A stretch of DNA of 36,466 nucleotides, taken from contig JALEGX010000021.1 of the NCBI GenBank assembly GCA_022763485.1, positions 1-36,466 of the forward strand, in the 5' to 3' direction. This DNA is from Paracoccaceae bacterium. GTDB lineage: Bacteria; Pseudomonadota; Alphaproteobacteria; Rhodobacterales; Rhodobacteraceae. Position numbers and translations under genes: made by a program. The notes below the pieces were generated by a model, which was not told where the DNA came from, made no database searches, and was given only the letters and a program-made list of their open reading frames with translations. Position 1 is the first letter of the stretch, and each line of letters begins with the position of its first letter. Below, piece by piece: positions 7,941 through 17,309 of the stretch.

Positions 7941-8663
7941 ATGATCCTCTACCCCGCGATTGACCTGAAAGACGGGCAGGCCGTGCGCCTGGTGCATGGC
8001 GACATGGACCAGACCACCGTGTTCAACGACAACCCCGCCGCACAGGCGCTGGAATTTGTTGCCGCGGGCTGTGAGTGGCTGCATCTGGTCGATCTGAACG
8101 GGGCTTTCGCAGGCGAGCCGGTCAACGCTGCCCCGGTCGAGGAGATCCTGAAGCAGACCAATGTACCCGCGCAGCTGGGCGGCGGCATCCGCGACATGAA
8201 GACCATCGCAAACTGGATCGACAAGGGACTGGCACGGGTGATCCTGGGCACCGTCGCGGTTGAAAACCCCGATCTGGTGCGCGAAGCCGCGCGCGAATTC
8301 CCGGGCAAAGTCGCCGTCGGCATCGACGCGCGCAATGGCAAGGTCGCTACCAAGGGCTGGGCCGAAGAGACCGATGTCATGGTCACCGACCTGGCTAAAT
8401 CCTTTGAGGACGCGGGCGTCGCCGCCATCATCTACACCGACATCATGCGCGACGGCGCGATGAAGGGCCCGAATGTCGAAGCCACCGCTGCGCTGGCCAA
8501 CGCCGTGTCGATCCCGGTGATCGCCTCGGGTGGCGTGTCCTCGCTTGACGACCTGCGCAACCTGAAATCCTGCGGAGCGGCCCTGAACGGCGCCATCTCC
8601 GGCCGGGCGCTTTATGACGGCGCCATCGACCTGAAAGAGGCACTGGCCGTGCTCAAGGGCTGA
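7941..8663 (+). CDS. hisA: ProFAR isomerase (phosphoribosylformimino-AICAR ribotide isomerase)
   Basis: The 240-residue TIM-barrel enzyme performs the Amadori rearrangement of ProFAR to PRFAR in histidine synthesis. The two catalytic aspartates are in place: Asp 8 in YPAIDLKDG and Asp 129 in VGIDARNG. Phosphate-binding glycines appear in QLGGGIRD and [11 protein letters not shown] 7941 is preceded by AAGGACAG. It must have its own promoter or internal initiation because the DUF2147 gene on the other strand separates it from hisH. Confidence 0.97.
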   Translation: MILYPAIDLKDGQAVRLVHGDMDQTTVFNDNPAAQALEFVAAGCEWLHLVDLNGAFAGEPVNAAPVEEILKQTNVPAQLGGGIRDMKTIANWIDKGLARVILGTVAVENPDLVREAAREFPGKVAVGIDARNGKVATKGWAEETDVMVTDLAKSFEDAGVAAIIYTDIMRDGAMKGPNVEATAALANAVSIPVIASGGVSSLDDLRNLKSCGAALNGAISGRALYDGAIDLKEALAVLKG

Positions 8664-8703
8664 GCCTGCGACATCGGCGCACCCTGCGGGCCGCTGGCAG
8701 ATC

Positions 8704-8730
8704 TGGCGCAACTGTGGTTCAGTTGCGCCA
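8704..8730. repeat. Perfect 11-bp inverted repeat after hisA
   Basis: Arms 8704-8714 and 8720-8730 are perfectly complementary around a 5-nt loop. No T-run follows. It lies between hisA and the DUF2867-like gene and could be a weak terminator, an RNA-stability hairpin or a protein-binding dyad. Confidence 0.5.
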
Positions 8731-8757
8731 ACGCTGTTCACCCCCGGAGTACCCGCC

Positions 8758-9240
8758 ATGTCCAGCATCAGCAAAACCGCGCTGCCTGCCCAGTCTGCTC
8801 TCTGGCGCATGGTGCAGCCCGGTGATTTCATCGACGGATATGCTGCAAAATCGGATCTGACGCCTGCCGAGGCCTTGCAGATCGGCCTGTCCCTGCCCGG
8901 TTGGGCCAAATCCCTCATGGCGCTGCGCAATCGTATCGTTGCACCACTGGGGCTGAAGACGGAAGTCTCCGACGCCGGCAGCGGCGCCCTGTTTCCGATC
9001 ACCCATCAGGATGACACCGAGGTGATTCTGGGCGCCGATGACCGTCACCTGAATTTCCGCATCGCCATTCTGCGGCAGGCCGGTCAGATCCATATGGCCA
9101 CCTGGGTCCATCGCAACAACCTGCTGGGGCGGATCTATCTGGCCGTGGTCATGCCCTTCCACGTGCTGATCGTGCGGAACAGCATGCACCGCATCGCCCG
9201 TGCAACGGCGTCGGGCGCCACCGCGCCCCGTCGCACATGA
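8758..9240 (+). CDS. DUF2867-like protein
   Basis: The 160-residue protein resembles DUF2867 proteins, with a motif series of LPGWAKSLMALRNRI, then a polar beta-rich middle (DDTEVILGADDRHLNFRIAI) and a C-terminal hydrophobic helix near RIYLAVVMPFHVLIVRNS. That end is typical of membrane-attached members of this lipid-transfer-like fold. The exact role is unknown. ATG 8758 has CGGAG upstream. Its stop overlaps the start of the next gene by four bases (ATGA), so the two are translationally coupled. Both are embedded between hisA and hisF. Confidence 0.75.
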   Translation: MSSISKTALPAQSALWRMVQPGDFIDGYAAKSDLTPAEALQIGLSLPGWAKSLMALRNRIVAPLGLKTEVSDAGSGALFPITHQDDTEVILGADDRHLNFRIAILRQAGQIHMATWVHRNNLLGRIYLAVVMPFHVLIVRNSMHRIARATASGATAPRRT

Positions 9241-9542
9241 AGCTCCTGCATCTCCTGCTGGCGACGCTGACGCTGGGCCCGGTACTGCTGTGGCTCCTGG
9301 CCATCGTCCTTGCCCTGTTCCTGGGTGGCCCGATGGGCTGTGAAATTCACGAAGGCTTTGCCAATCCCTGCACCATTCTGGGCCTGGACCTGTCTGAAAC
9401 GGCCTATAGCCTGGGGATGTTCGCCGCCTGGGGATCGCTGCTGGTGGCGCCCGTTGTGCTGATCGCAGGGGCGCTCTGGCTGGTGCTGATCCTCATCTCT
9501 GCCCTTCTCTGGGTCCTGCGTCGCCGCCAAGGGACCTCCTGA
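9237..9542 (+). CDS. Small inner-membrane protein, unknown
   Basis: The 101-residue product has two or three hydrophobic segments (about residues 4-30, 58-78 and 78-95). A short loop with two cysteines (GCEIHEGFANPC) lies between the first two and could form a disulfide in the periplasm. The C-terminus is arginine-rich (RRRQGTS), which by the positive-inside rule places it in the cytoplasm. Start ATG 9237 overlaps the previous stop by four bases, implying co-expression with the DUF2867-like gene. No family is recognised. Confidence 0.75.
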   Translation: MKLLHLLLATLTLGPVLLWLLAIVLALFLGGPMGCEIHEGFANPCTILGLDLSETAYSLGMFAAWGSLLVAPVVLIAGALWLVLILISALLWVLRRRQGTS

Positions 9543-9636
9543 GCCTGCGGCAAATTCCGCGCCACAGCAGACATCATCATTGCGCTTTGCCGTGGGTTTG
9601 CGTACCCACAGGCGCGAATAGACAAAGGGATTGCCC

Positions 9637-10398
9637 ATGCTGAAGACCCGTATCATTCCCTGCCTCGACGTGGCCGACGGCCGCGTGGTCAAAGGCGTGA
9701 ACTTCGTGGGTCTTCGCGATGCGGGCGACCCGGTGGAAAGCGCCAAGGCTTATGACGCCGCCGGCGCGGATGAAATCTGCTTTCTGGACATCCATGCCAC
9801 CCACGAAAACCGCGGCACGATGTTCGACGTGGTGCAGCGCACCGCGGAGCAATGCTTCGTGCCGCTGACCGTTGGCGGCGGTGTCCGGACCAAGGACGAC
9901 GTGCGCGCGCTGCTGTTGGCGGGGGCGGACAAGGTCAGCTTCAACTCTGCCGCCGTGGCCAATCCTGATGTGATCGCCGAAGCCGCCGACCAGTTCGGCA
10001 GCCAGTGCATCGTCTGCGCCATCGACGCCAAAACCGTCTCTCCCGGCAAGTGGGAAATCTTCACCCACGGCGGCCGCAAGCCCACGGGCATCGACGCGGT
10101 CGAGTTTGCCAAGCTGGTCGTCTCAAAAGGGGCGGGGGAAATCCTCCTCACATCGATGGATCGCGACGGCACCAAGGCGGGCTTCAACCTGCCGCTCACC
10201 CGCGCCATCAGCGACGCGGTCAACGTGCCGGTCATCGCGTCCGGAGGCGTGGGCACGCTGGACCACCTTGTCGAGGGCGTGACCCAGGGCGGTGCCAGCG
10301 CGGTTCTGGCCGCCTCGATCTTCCATTTTGGCGAATACACCATCCGCGAGGCCAAGGAACACATGGCGGCCGCGGGCATCCCGATGAGGCTGACATGA
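9637..10398 (+). CDS. hisF: Imidazole glycerol phosphate synthase, cyclase subunit
   Basis: This 253-residue TIM-barrel enzyme uses ammonia from HisH to turn PRFAR into imidazole glycerol phosphate and AICAR. Catalytic Asp 11 (IPCLDVADG) and Asp 130 (CAIDAK) are at the canonical numbers. Phosphate sites VGGGVRT and IASGGVGT are intact. A TTG at 9631 is in frame, but ATG 9637 gives the canonical [12 protein letters not shown] start and has AAGGGA upstream. The stop overlaps hisE by four bases (ATGA). Confidence 0.97.
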   Translation: MLKTRIIPCLDVADGRVVKGVNFVGLRDAGDPVESAKAYDAAGADEICFLDIHATHENRGTMFDVVQRTAEQCFVPLTVGGGVRTKDDVRALLLAGADKVSFNSAAVANPDVIAEAADQFGSQCIVCAIDAKTVSPGKWEIFTHGGRKPTGIDAVEFAKLVVSKGAGEILLTSMDRDGTKAGFNLPLTRAISDAVNVPVIASGGVGTLDHLVEGVTQGGASAVLAASIFHFGEYTIREAKEHMAAAGIPMRLT

Positions 10399-10709
10399 GC
10401 GTTCTGCACGAACTCGCCGCCACGATCGAAACACGCAAATCCGCCGATCCCGACAGCAGCTGGACCGCCAAGCTGCTCTCCAAGGGCCCGGAAAAATGTG
10501 CCGAAAAATTCGGCGAGGAATCCATCGAGGCGATCATCGAAGCCGTCAAGGGCGACCGGGCCGGGCTGACCTCCGAAGCCGCGGATGTGCTTTATCATTT
10601 TCTGGTGATGCTGGCCGCACGCGATGTGGCGCTGGAGGATGTGCTGGCGGAACTGGCGCGTCGCCAGGGCCTCAGCGGCATAGCCGAAAAGGCTGCCCGC
10701 AAGGGCTGA
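10395..10709 (+). CDS. hisE: Phosphoribosyl-ATP pyrophosphohydrolase
   Basis: The 104-residue enzyme hydrolyses phosphoribosyl-ATP to phosphoribosyl-AMP, the second step of histidine synthesis. The MazG-like metal site is visible as [17 protein letters not shown] and [14 protein letters not shown]. It is the monofunctional form, not fused to HisI. ATG 10395 lies inside the hisF stop (ATGA overlap), so it is coupled to hisF. It ends the local his cluster. Confidence 0.96.
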   Translation: MSVLHELAATIETRKSADPDSSWTAKLLSKGPEKCAEKFGEESIEAIIEAVKGDRAGLTSEAADVLYHFLVMLAARDVALEDVLAELARRQGLSGIAEKAARKG

Positions 10710-10734
10710 TCCCCTGTTGTTCTCGTAAGAAAAA

Positions 10735-10785
10735 ATCCGGGGGTGAATTGCCCCTGGGGCAAGAGGGGGCAGCGCCCCCTGCCCG
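10735..10785. repeat. Rhodobacteraceae GC-rich palindromic intergenic repeat
   Basis: Read on the reverse strand this is a GGGGGC-GCT-GCCCCC hairpin (arms 10764-10770 and 10774-10780), then a second palindrome TTGCCCC-T-GGGGCAA at 10748-10762, then CACCCCCGGATTTTTT. The order of parts is typical of a very common Roseobacter intergenic element. It lies between convergent hisE and the CoA-binding gene and probably terminates transcripts of the latter. Confidence 0.65.
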
Positions 10786-10795
10786 GCCCCACCGC

Positions 10796-11269
10796 TCAGC
10801 GCAGCTTCGACGAGATGATCCCGGTGGCAAAGCCGCCCATGCGCAGTTCCCCGAACAGACGCTGATACTCGATCTTGGGGCACCGGTCCTGGATCACCGT
10901 GACCCCGCGCGCTTCGGCCCTGGCGGCAGCTTCGGCATGCTGCACCCCGATCTGCATCCAGATGGTCCCGAGCTTCGGAAACGCCTCCAGCGCCGCATCC
11001 ACGATGGGGGGCACGGCCTCGGAACGGCGAAAGATGTCCACCATGTCCACCGGTTCCCCGATGTCCGCCAGATCGGCGCGCACCGTCTGACCAAACAGGG
11101 TTTTGCCGGCGTGACCGGGATTGACCGGGATCACCTTGTACCCCTTCAGCCCCAGGTAGCGCGCCACATAGTAGCTCGGCCGTACCGGGTTCATCGACAC
11201 CCCGACCACCGCAACGGTCTTGGTGCGGGTCAGCACATCTTTCAGATGGGCGTCGGAATAGTCTGGCAT
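10796..11269 (-). CDS. CoA-binding (YccU-like) protein
   Basis: The 157-residue protein is a single Rossmann-type CoA-binding domain (CoA_binding_2). It has the opening [20 protein letters not shown] near residues 19-38, the strand-turn [17 protein letters not shown] near 44-60 and a C-terminal [14 protein letters not shown] with the family's conserved cysteine. Such proteins bind CoA in vitro, but their role is unsettled; possible CoA storage or protein CoAlation sensing is inference. ATG 11269 has GGAGGGAG upstream on the reverse strand. The region just upstream (11321-11423) holds a predicted structured RNA with a terminator, which could control this gene. Confidence 0.9.
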   Translation of the reverse strand: MPDYSDAHLKDVLTRTKTVAVVGVSMNPVRPSYYVARYLGLKGYKVIPVNPGHAGKTLFGQTVRADLADIGEPVDMVDIFRRSEAVPPIVDAALEAFPKLGTIWMQIGVQHAEAAARAEARGVTVIQDRCPKIEYQRLFGELRMGGFATGIISSKLR

Positions 11270-11320
11270 GAGCTCCCTCCCTCGGATCCCCTTTGCATCT
11301 CACACCGCCCGGCAAGGCGC

Positions 11321-11363
11321 AAAACAAAAAAATGCGCCCGGGTTGGGATGATACCCGGGCGCA
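11321..11363 (-). terminator. Strong rho-independent terminator (reverse strand)
   Basis: A perfect 11-bp stem of C/G-rich arms (11333-11343 and 11353-11363, 9-nt loop) is followed on the reverse strand by seven T, one G and four T. It lies between the YHS-domain gene and the CoA-binding gene, so it either ends the upstream transcript or acts as an attenuator for the downstream gene. Confidence 0.9.
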
Positions 11364-11423
11364 GGTGTGGAACGAGGGACAGTGAAAAAGACTCTCGGAA
11401 TGTTCCTGTTTCCAAGGTCCCTC
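11321..11423 (-). ncRNA. Candidate structured RNA: three-way junction plus terminator
   Basis: Read on the reverse strand, GAGGGAC (11423-11417) pairs with GUCCCUC (11380-11374). The interior is filled without gaps by a second helix CUUGGAA (11416-11410) with UUCCGAG (11400-11394, one G-U) and a short third helix AGU (11393-11391) with ACU (11383-11381). Ten bases later comes the strong terminator. No convincing protein frame covers it. It may be a small RNA, the 3' end of the YHS-gene transcript, or a leader controlling the CoA-binding gene. No known riboswitch class was recognised. The 5' end is not determined. Confidence 0.45.
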
Positions 11424-11482
11424 TACATGTGGGATCGATTTGGAGTTTTGAAACCCCTGCTCTCGCAGTCGTGAGAGGTTTA

Positions 11483-11932
11483 TCAGTCGCGCAGGACGCT
11501 GGGCCAGTTGGCCTCGGCCCGCTCGATATGGCCGACATGGTCGCGCTGCCACATCGTGTGGATGGAGGGGCTGTGCATCAAATACAGACGGCCATCGCGA
11601 ATCTCCCACGCACCGGGATCCCCGCTGGCCAGATAGCCATGCGACACCGCATAGGCACAATAGCCCCCATACTGAGGCGCAAAGGCGCGCGGGTTGGCTT
11701 CGAAATTCTCACGATTGCTGGCCGAAGTGAACTGCCAGATCACCCCTTTCCATTGCACCGCATGTTCCGCACTGCCGCGCAGGGGCGCTTCGCCAGAGTA
11801 ATAGGTCATGACATCATAGCCGCCTATCGCGATTCCCAGCGTCTGATTGAATATACTGGCCTGTTCCGACCGCGCTTGCCCGACAGGCAACGCCAACGCA
11901 GCCACAATCGCCAAAAGTGCAGTTCTCAGCAT
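11483..11932 (-). CDS. Secreted YHS-domain protein
   Basis: The 149-residue precursor begins with a signal peptide ([22 protein letters not shown]). The mature part holds a YHS-type domain: [59 protein letters not shown]. The [12 protein letters not shown] segment is the family's signature with a single cysteine, thought to bind metal or mediate redox in the periplasm. The start is uncertain: ATG 11932 gives a normal signal peptide but a weak ribosome site; GTG 11962 would add ten residues and has GGCGGGAA upstream. The gene is followed by the structured RNA and terminator region. Confidence 0.85.
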   Translation of the reverse strand: MLRTALLAIVAALALPVGQARSEQASIFNQTLGIAIGGYDVMTYYSGEAPLRGSAEHAVQWKGVIWQFTSASNRENFEANPRAFAPQYGGYCAYAVSHGYLASGDPGAWEIRDGRLYLMHSPSIHTMWQRDHVGHIERAEANWPSVLRD

Positions 11933-12078
11933 GTCTATTCGATAGTCTCGCCAAAGGGTCACGATTCCCGCCGCATGAGTCGGCGCTCAGACAAAATGCC
12001 TTCAACACCCCTGTCTGCAAAGACAGCAAACGGGATTGTGAACAGGGTGTAACGCTGCTGCACGCGTCCCGCGCGGTA

Positions 12079-12396
12079 TCAGTCGAAGATGTCCTCGATC
12101 GCGTCCCAGGCCTCATCCAGCACCTTGGAGAACAGGCTCTTGCGGCGTTTGACCTTCTTCGGCTTGATCTTCTTGCTCTTGTATTTTGCGGGCTTCGCAG
12201 CAGGGATCATCGCCGGGCCGGTGGCGGCCTGTTTCGGTTTGCGCCGCTTCGGTTCGTACTTGGGTTTCTGCAACTTCAGCGGCGCGCCACAGGCATTGCA
12301 GGCCAGCGTCGAAACCCCATCCGATTTCGGAACCCGGCCCAGGGCGGCCCGGGTTCCACAATAGCAACAGGTCAGAATCTTGTCGGTGTGGGGAAT
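12079..12396 (-). CDS. Zinc-ribbon protein with lysine-rich tail, apparent ATT start
   Basis: The 105-residue frame holds a four-cysteine zinc ribbon (Cys 10 and 13 in CCYCG, Cys 33 and 36 in CNACG), then a strongly basic stretch (about residues 40-85, many Lys/Arg) and an acidic helical end (DEAWDAIEDIFD). No ATG, GTG or TTG lies ahead of the first cysteine pair. An AGGAGG ribosome site at 12407-12402, overlapping the rlmB stop TAG, points with five-base spacing to ATT at 12396. A TTG at 12273 would give a 64-residue protein without the zinc ribbon. Alternatives are readthrough of the rlmB TAG, because both genes share one frame, or a sequence error. The function is unknown; nucleic-acid contact is plausible. 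Confidence 0.6.
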   Translation of the reverse strand: MPHTDKILTCCYCGTRAALGRVPKSDGVSTLACNACGAPLKLQKPKYEPKRRKPKQAATGPAMIPAAKPAKYKSKKIKPKKVKRRKSLFSKVLDEAWDAIEDIFD

Positions 12397-12405
12397 CGGA
12401 GCCTC

Positions 12406-13182
12406 CTATCTCTGCAAGGAGGCATATAGGGCGATTGCCGCAGCATTTGAGACGTTGAGCGACCCAAACCCACCTGCTGCGTCGATTTTCACCAGCTTGT
12501 CGACAACCTGCTTGGTCTTTTCCCGCAGACCGGGACCTTCGGCGCCCAGAACCAGCGCAACGGGCTCCTGCTGGCGCCCTGCCAATGCGGTTTCAATGGT
12601 GTCTTCCGCCTCGCCATCCAGACCCAGCACAAGAAACCCCATGCGCTGAAGTTCTGCAATCGTATCGGCAAGATTGCGCATCCGCAGATAGGGTTGCCGT
12701 TCCAGCGCACCGCTGGCGGTTTTGGCCAGCGCCCCCGTTTCGGGGGCAGAGTGATGACGCGTGCCAATGACCGCGCTGGCGCCCAGCACCTCGGCCGAGC
12801 GCAGGATCGCCCCCACGTTATGCGGATCCGTCACCCGGTCCAGCAGGATCACCCGCGGCACCTCTGCGCCGATACAATTTTCGGCCAGCCCGCCCCAGTT
12901 CAGAGGCTTCACCTCCAGCGCGGCACCCTGATGCACCGAGTTCGGATCCAGCGGCACATTGAACTTGCGCGGGTCCACCACCTCGGGGGTGATTCCAGCC
13001 TCTCCGATGGCCTCGGCCAGTTTGGTCTGCGCGTTCAGCGTCACCACCAGCCGCAGTTTTTCGCGCTTGGGGTTCATCAGCGCATCCCGCACTGCATGCA
13101 GACCAAACAGCCAAACCGTCTCTGTCCCGGCCGCTTTACGGGCCTGTTCTTTCTCTACGACCCACTTGGGTTTACGTGCCAT
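12406..13182 (-). CDS. rlmB: 23S rRNA 2'-O-methyltransferase (RlmB/TrmH family)
   Basis: The 258-residue SPOUT methyltransferase has an N-terminal substrate-binding part with LFGLHAVRDALMNP (residues about 25-38). The C-terminal knot has VILLDRVTDPHNVGAILRSAEVLGA, LVLGAEGPGLR and GSLNVSNAAAIALY, the three classic SpoU motifs. It methylates the ribose of a guanosine in 23S rRNA (G2251 in E. coli numbering, by family). ATG 13182 is followed by a basic leader MARKPKW. It ends in TAG, which overlaps the ribosome site of the zinc-ribbon gene. It is divergent from tRNA-Tyr. Confidence 0.93.
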   Translation of the reverse strand: MARKPKWVVEKEQARKAAGTETVWLFGLHAVRDALMNPKREKLRLVVTLNAQTKLAEAIGEAGITPEVVDPRKFNVPLDPNSVHQGAALEVKPLNWGGLAENCIGAEVPRVILLDRVTDPHNVGAILRSAEVLGASAVIGTRHHSAPETGALAKTASGALERQPYLRMRNLADTIAELQRMGFLVLGLDGEAEDTIETALAGRQQEPVALVLGAEGPGLREKTKQVVDKLVKIDAAGGFGSLNVSNAAAIALYASLQR

Positions 13183-13236
13183 TCTTCGCTCCAGCGAGTT
13201 TTTTTCCCGGCATCAAATAAATCTCGGATTTTCCTG

Positions 13237-13265
13237 TTGACGCCTCTGTCCCGCGCTAGTAATCA
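13237..13265 (+). promoter_or_regulatory. Probable promoter of tRNA-Tyr
   Basis: TTGACG at 13237-13242 is a good -35 box. TAATCA at 13260-13265 is 17 bases further and lies about 35 bases before the tRNA. The -10 match is weak. Confidence 0.45.
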
Positions 13266-13300
13266 CGCCTCCACGTCAGGTGCAACAACGACCTGACAGT

Positions 13301-13384
13301 GGGCGACAGGCCGCAAGGTGTGGCAGGGGACTGTAACTCCCTCGAGGCGACTCACGCCTGGTTCGATTCCAGGGTCGCCCACCA
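13301..13384 (+). tRNA. tRNA-Tyr (anticodon GTA)
   Basis: The acceptor stem GGGCGAC pairs with GTCGCCC (13374-13380). The anticodon loop CTGTAAC gives anticodon GTA. A 14-base variable arm (type II) follows, the T stem CCTGG/CCAGG encloses TTCGATT, and A-CCA is encoded at 13381-13384. A long variable arm is expected for bacterial tRNA-Tyr. Confidence 0.95.
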
Positions 13385-13421
13385 CTTTCTCTCTCATATC
13401 AATGACTTAGAAAGTGGTGGG
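13378..13421 (+). repeat. 13-bp inverted repeat using the tRNA-Tyr 3' end
   Basis: Arms 13378-13390 and 13409-13421 are perfectly complementary with an 18-nt loop. The left arm begins inside the tRNA acceptor and CCA end. The remaining bases to 13633 hold no convincing gene; a near-palindrome AAATCA-AG-TGATTT at 13564-13577 and a GC-rich imperfect hairpin at 13578-13603 lie ahead of the DUF2478 stop. Confidence 0.6.
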
Positions 13422-13633
13422 TTCCACCTGCGGTGTGGATTACCAAACTCAGATCAGACCATGAACATGCACGTCGGGTGCCGCGAAAGCAAGAAATGGC
13501 TTGCTGGCGGACCAAACAATCCCCCAGGGTTTCACGTAAACTGACCCGCCTTTCCAGCGCGGAAAATCAAGTGATTTGGTGCGGGCTCAGCCCCCAAGGC
13601 ACCCGCGGCGCCCTGAGGGTCATCTGGTCGGGT

Positions 13634-14164
13634 TTATTCGGCGGCGGTTTCCCGCGCCGCCGCAACCTGAGCATACCAGTCTGTCAGCGCCTCCAGCGTG
13701 GGGGACAGTTCGACCGCCATTCCCTCGCAATAGGCCTCGAACTTCTCCCGGTTCAGCCCGTTGACCCCGGTCAGCACCGGAATGTCGCGGGCCATGGCCT
13801 CGCCGATCACCGGCCGCATGCCCCGCCCGTCCGCTTCGTGCTTGCCGAACTTGTTGACCACCAGCAGCGCAGGCGGCGCCTCTGCCGACAGGCTTTCAGT
13901 CACCAGCCCGACCGCCTGTTCCAGAGCCGAGGTATCCAGACGGCAGCCGCGCGCCTCGGGGCCGAGCGACTGGGAAATGCGGATCGTCTCACCATCCGGC
14001 AGCACTTTGACGTCCATGTCACACAGACGTTCGTCGGCGCATTCGGTGTTGGTCTGCACGATGCCGGCCATGCGCACGCCCTGCTCTGCCATCTGCGCGG
14101 CAAAGGCGCTGAGCAGGCGGTCCGTTGCGCCGCGCTCCTGTGTCATCACAAAGGCCAGATGCAT
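13634..14164 (-). CDS. DUF2478-family protein
   Basis: The 176-residue protein matches DUF2478: it opens with LAFVMTQERGATDRLLSAFA, continues with an IVQTN strand, and has LLVVNKFGKHEADGRGMRPVIGEAMARDIPVLTGV near residues 98-132. The fold is close to THEP1-type nucleotide-binding proteins, but no full Walker A GxxxxGK is present, so NTP hydrolysis is not supported. Relatives are often annotated near molybdenum or nitrogen genes; no such neighbour is seen here. ATG 14164 has AAGGAG upstream on the reverse strand. It lies 67 bases downstream of the NnrU gene on the same strand. Confidence 0.85.
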   Translation of the reverse strand: MHLAFVMTQERGATDRLLSAFAAQMAEQGVRMAGIVQTNTECADERLCDMDVKVLPDGETIRISQSLGPEARGCRLDTSALEQAVGLVTESLSAEAPPALLVVNKFGKHEADGRGMRPVIGEAMARDIPVLTGVNGLNREKFEAYCEGMAVELSPTLEALTDWYAQVAAARETAAE

Positions 14165-14231
14165 CCGTCACACTCCTTCTTTGGGGTCCGGATGCAGACA
14201 TATCACGCCCGTTTGCCCCTGCCCAGTGCGA

Positions 14232-14897
14232 CTAAGGCAACGGCGAAACGCCGATCACCGGGAGGTGTGCCATAAGCAGGACGCCCCAGATCAGCACCGC
14301 CAGAATCACCTGCCAGCCCGTCACGCGCAGCGCCGAAATCCGCATCCATGCGGTGTGGCGGGCCTGCGCCGCCCACGCGTCCAGCCCCAGCTGTCGCTGT
14401 TTGCGACGATCCAGCATCGACATTGCCATCACCGAAAAGCCGGCAAAGATCCCGAACAGGATGACATGGGCCAGATCCCCGTTGGCCAGCAGATGGGCCA
14501 GCGACCACAGCGCCAGCGCCAGTGGCAGCGGGTGACGGCTGAACCCCAGCACGCCCGGCGCCTCGGGATCAAACGGGCGCTTCCCCATGCCCCCAAAGCT
14601 CAGCGGGTTGGACGCGCTCAACCCGGCCACGGCCAGCCAGCACACCAGCGGCATCACCACAACCGGCACCCAGCGCAGAAGATCCCAGTCCGGCAGGATC
14701 TGCACATAGGGCGCATAGCGGGCTGCCAGCACCAGCCAGACCAGCACCGCGATGGACAGCAGGCTGTAGAGCGCAAGATAGGGCACCAGCCCGATCGTCC
14801 GGACCAGAAACGGCCGGACCGGAGGGCGGACCGGAATGGCATGGCTCAGCAGGAACACGGCCAGCGCCGCGATAAACTCACCCCAATCTGCCAACAT
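14232..14897 (-). CDS. NnrU-family inner-membrane protein
   Basis: The 221-residue protein has about six membrane spans and the NnrU pattern: an early FLLSHAIPVRPP, a central FSRHPLPLALALWSLAHLLANGD, and a C-terminal arginine-rich loop. NnrU was found near nitric oxide and nitrite reductase genes and shares a fold with isoprenylcysteine methyltransferase-type membrane proteins. Its function is unknown, and here no denitrification genes are nearby. ATG 14897 follows GGAGCGGGAA. It is probably co-transcribed with the NAD(P)HX repair gene upstream. Confidence 0.88.
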   Translation of the reverse strand: MLADWGEFIAALAVFLLSHAIPVRPPVRPFLVRTIGLVPYLALYSLLSIAVLVWLVLAARYAPYVQILPDWDLLRWVPVVVMPLVCWLAVAGLSASNPLSFGGMGKRPFDPEAPGVLGFSRHPLPLALALWSLAHLLANGDLAHVILFGIFAGFSVMAMSMLDRRKQRQLGLDAWAAQARHTAWMRISALRVTGWQVILAVLIWGVLLMAHLPVIGVSPLP

Positions 14898-14967
14898 GTT
14901 TCCCGCTCCTGCTACATAGATCCGATGGCCCAGCCCTGCCCCTGCCAGCCGCCGAATGCAAGGGCGT

Positions 14968-17271
<2,304 letters not shown>

Positions 17272-17309
17272 TTCAATCTGAACATCAGCTACTCAGAAGG
17301 ACCAAGGGA

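Noticed and set aside
10496..12052. A 518-codon plus-strand frame spanning hisE, the CoA-binding and YHS genes
   Set aside because: It crosses hisE out of frame and runs antisense over two recognised genes, a terminator and a spacer.
13385..13633. Possible small gene after tRNA-Tyr
   Set aside because: The short plus-strand frame starts inside the tRNA and has no ribosome site; only hairpins and near-palindromes are seen.
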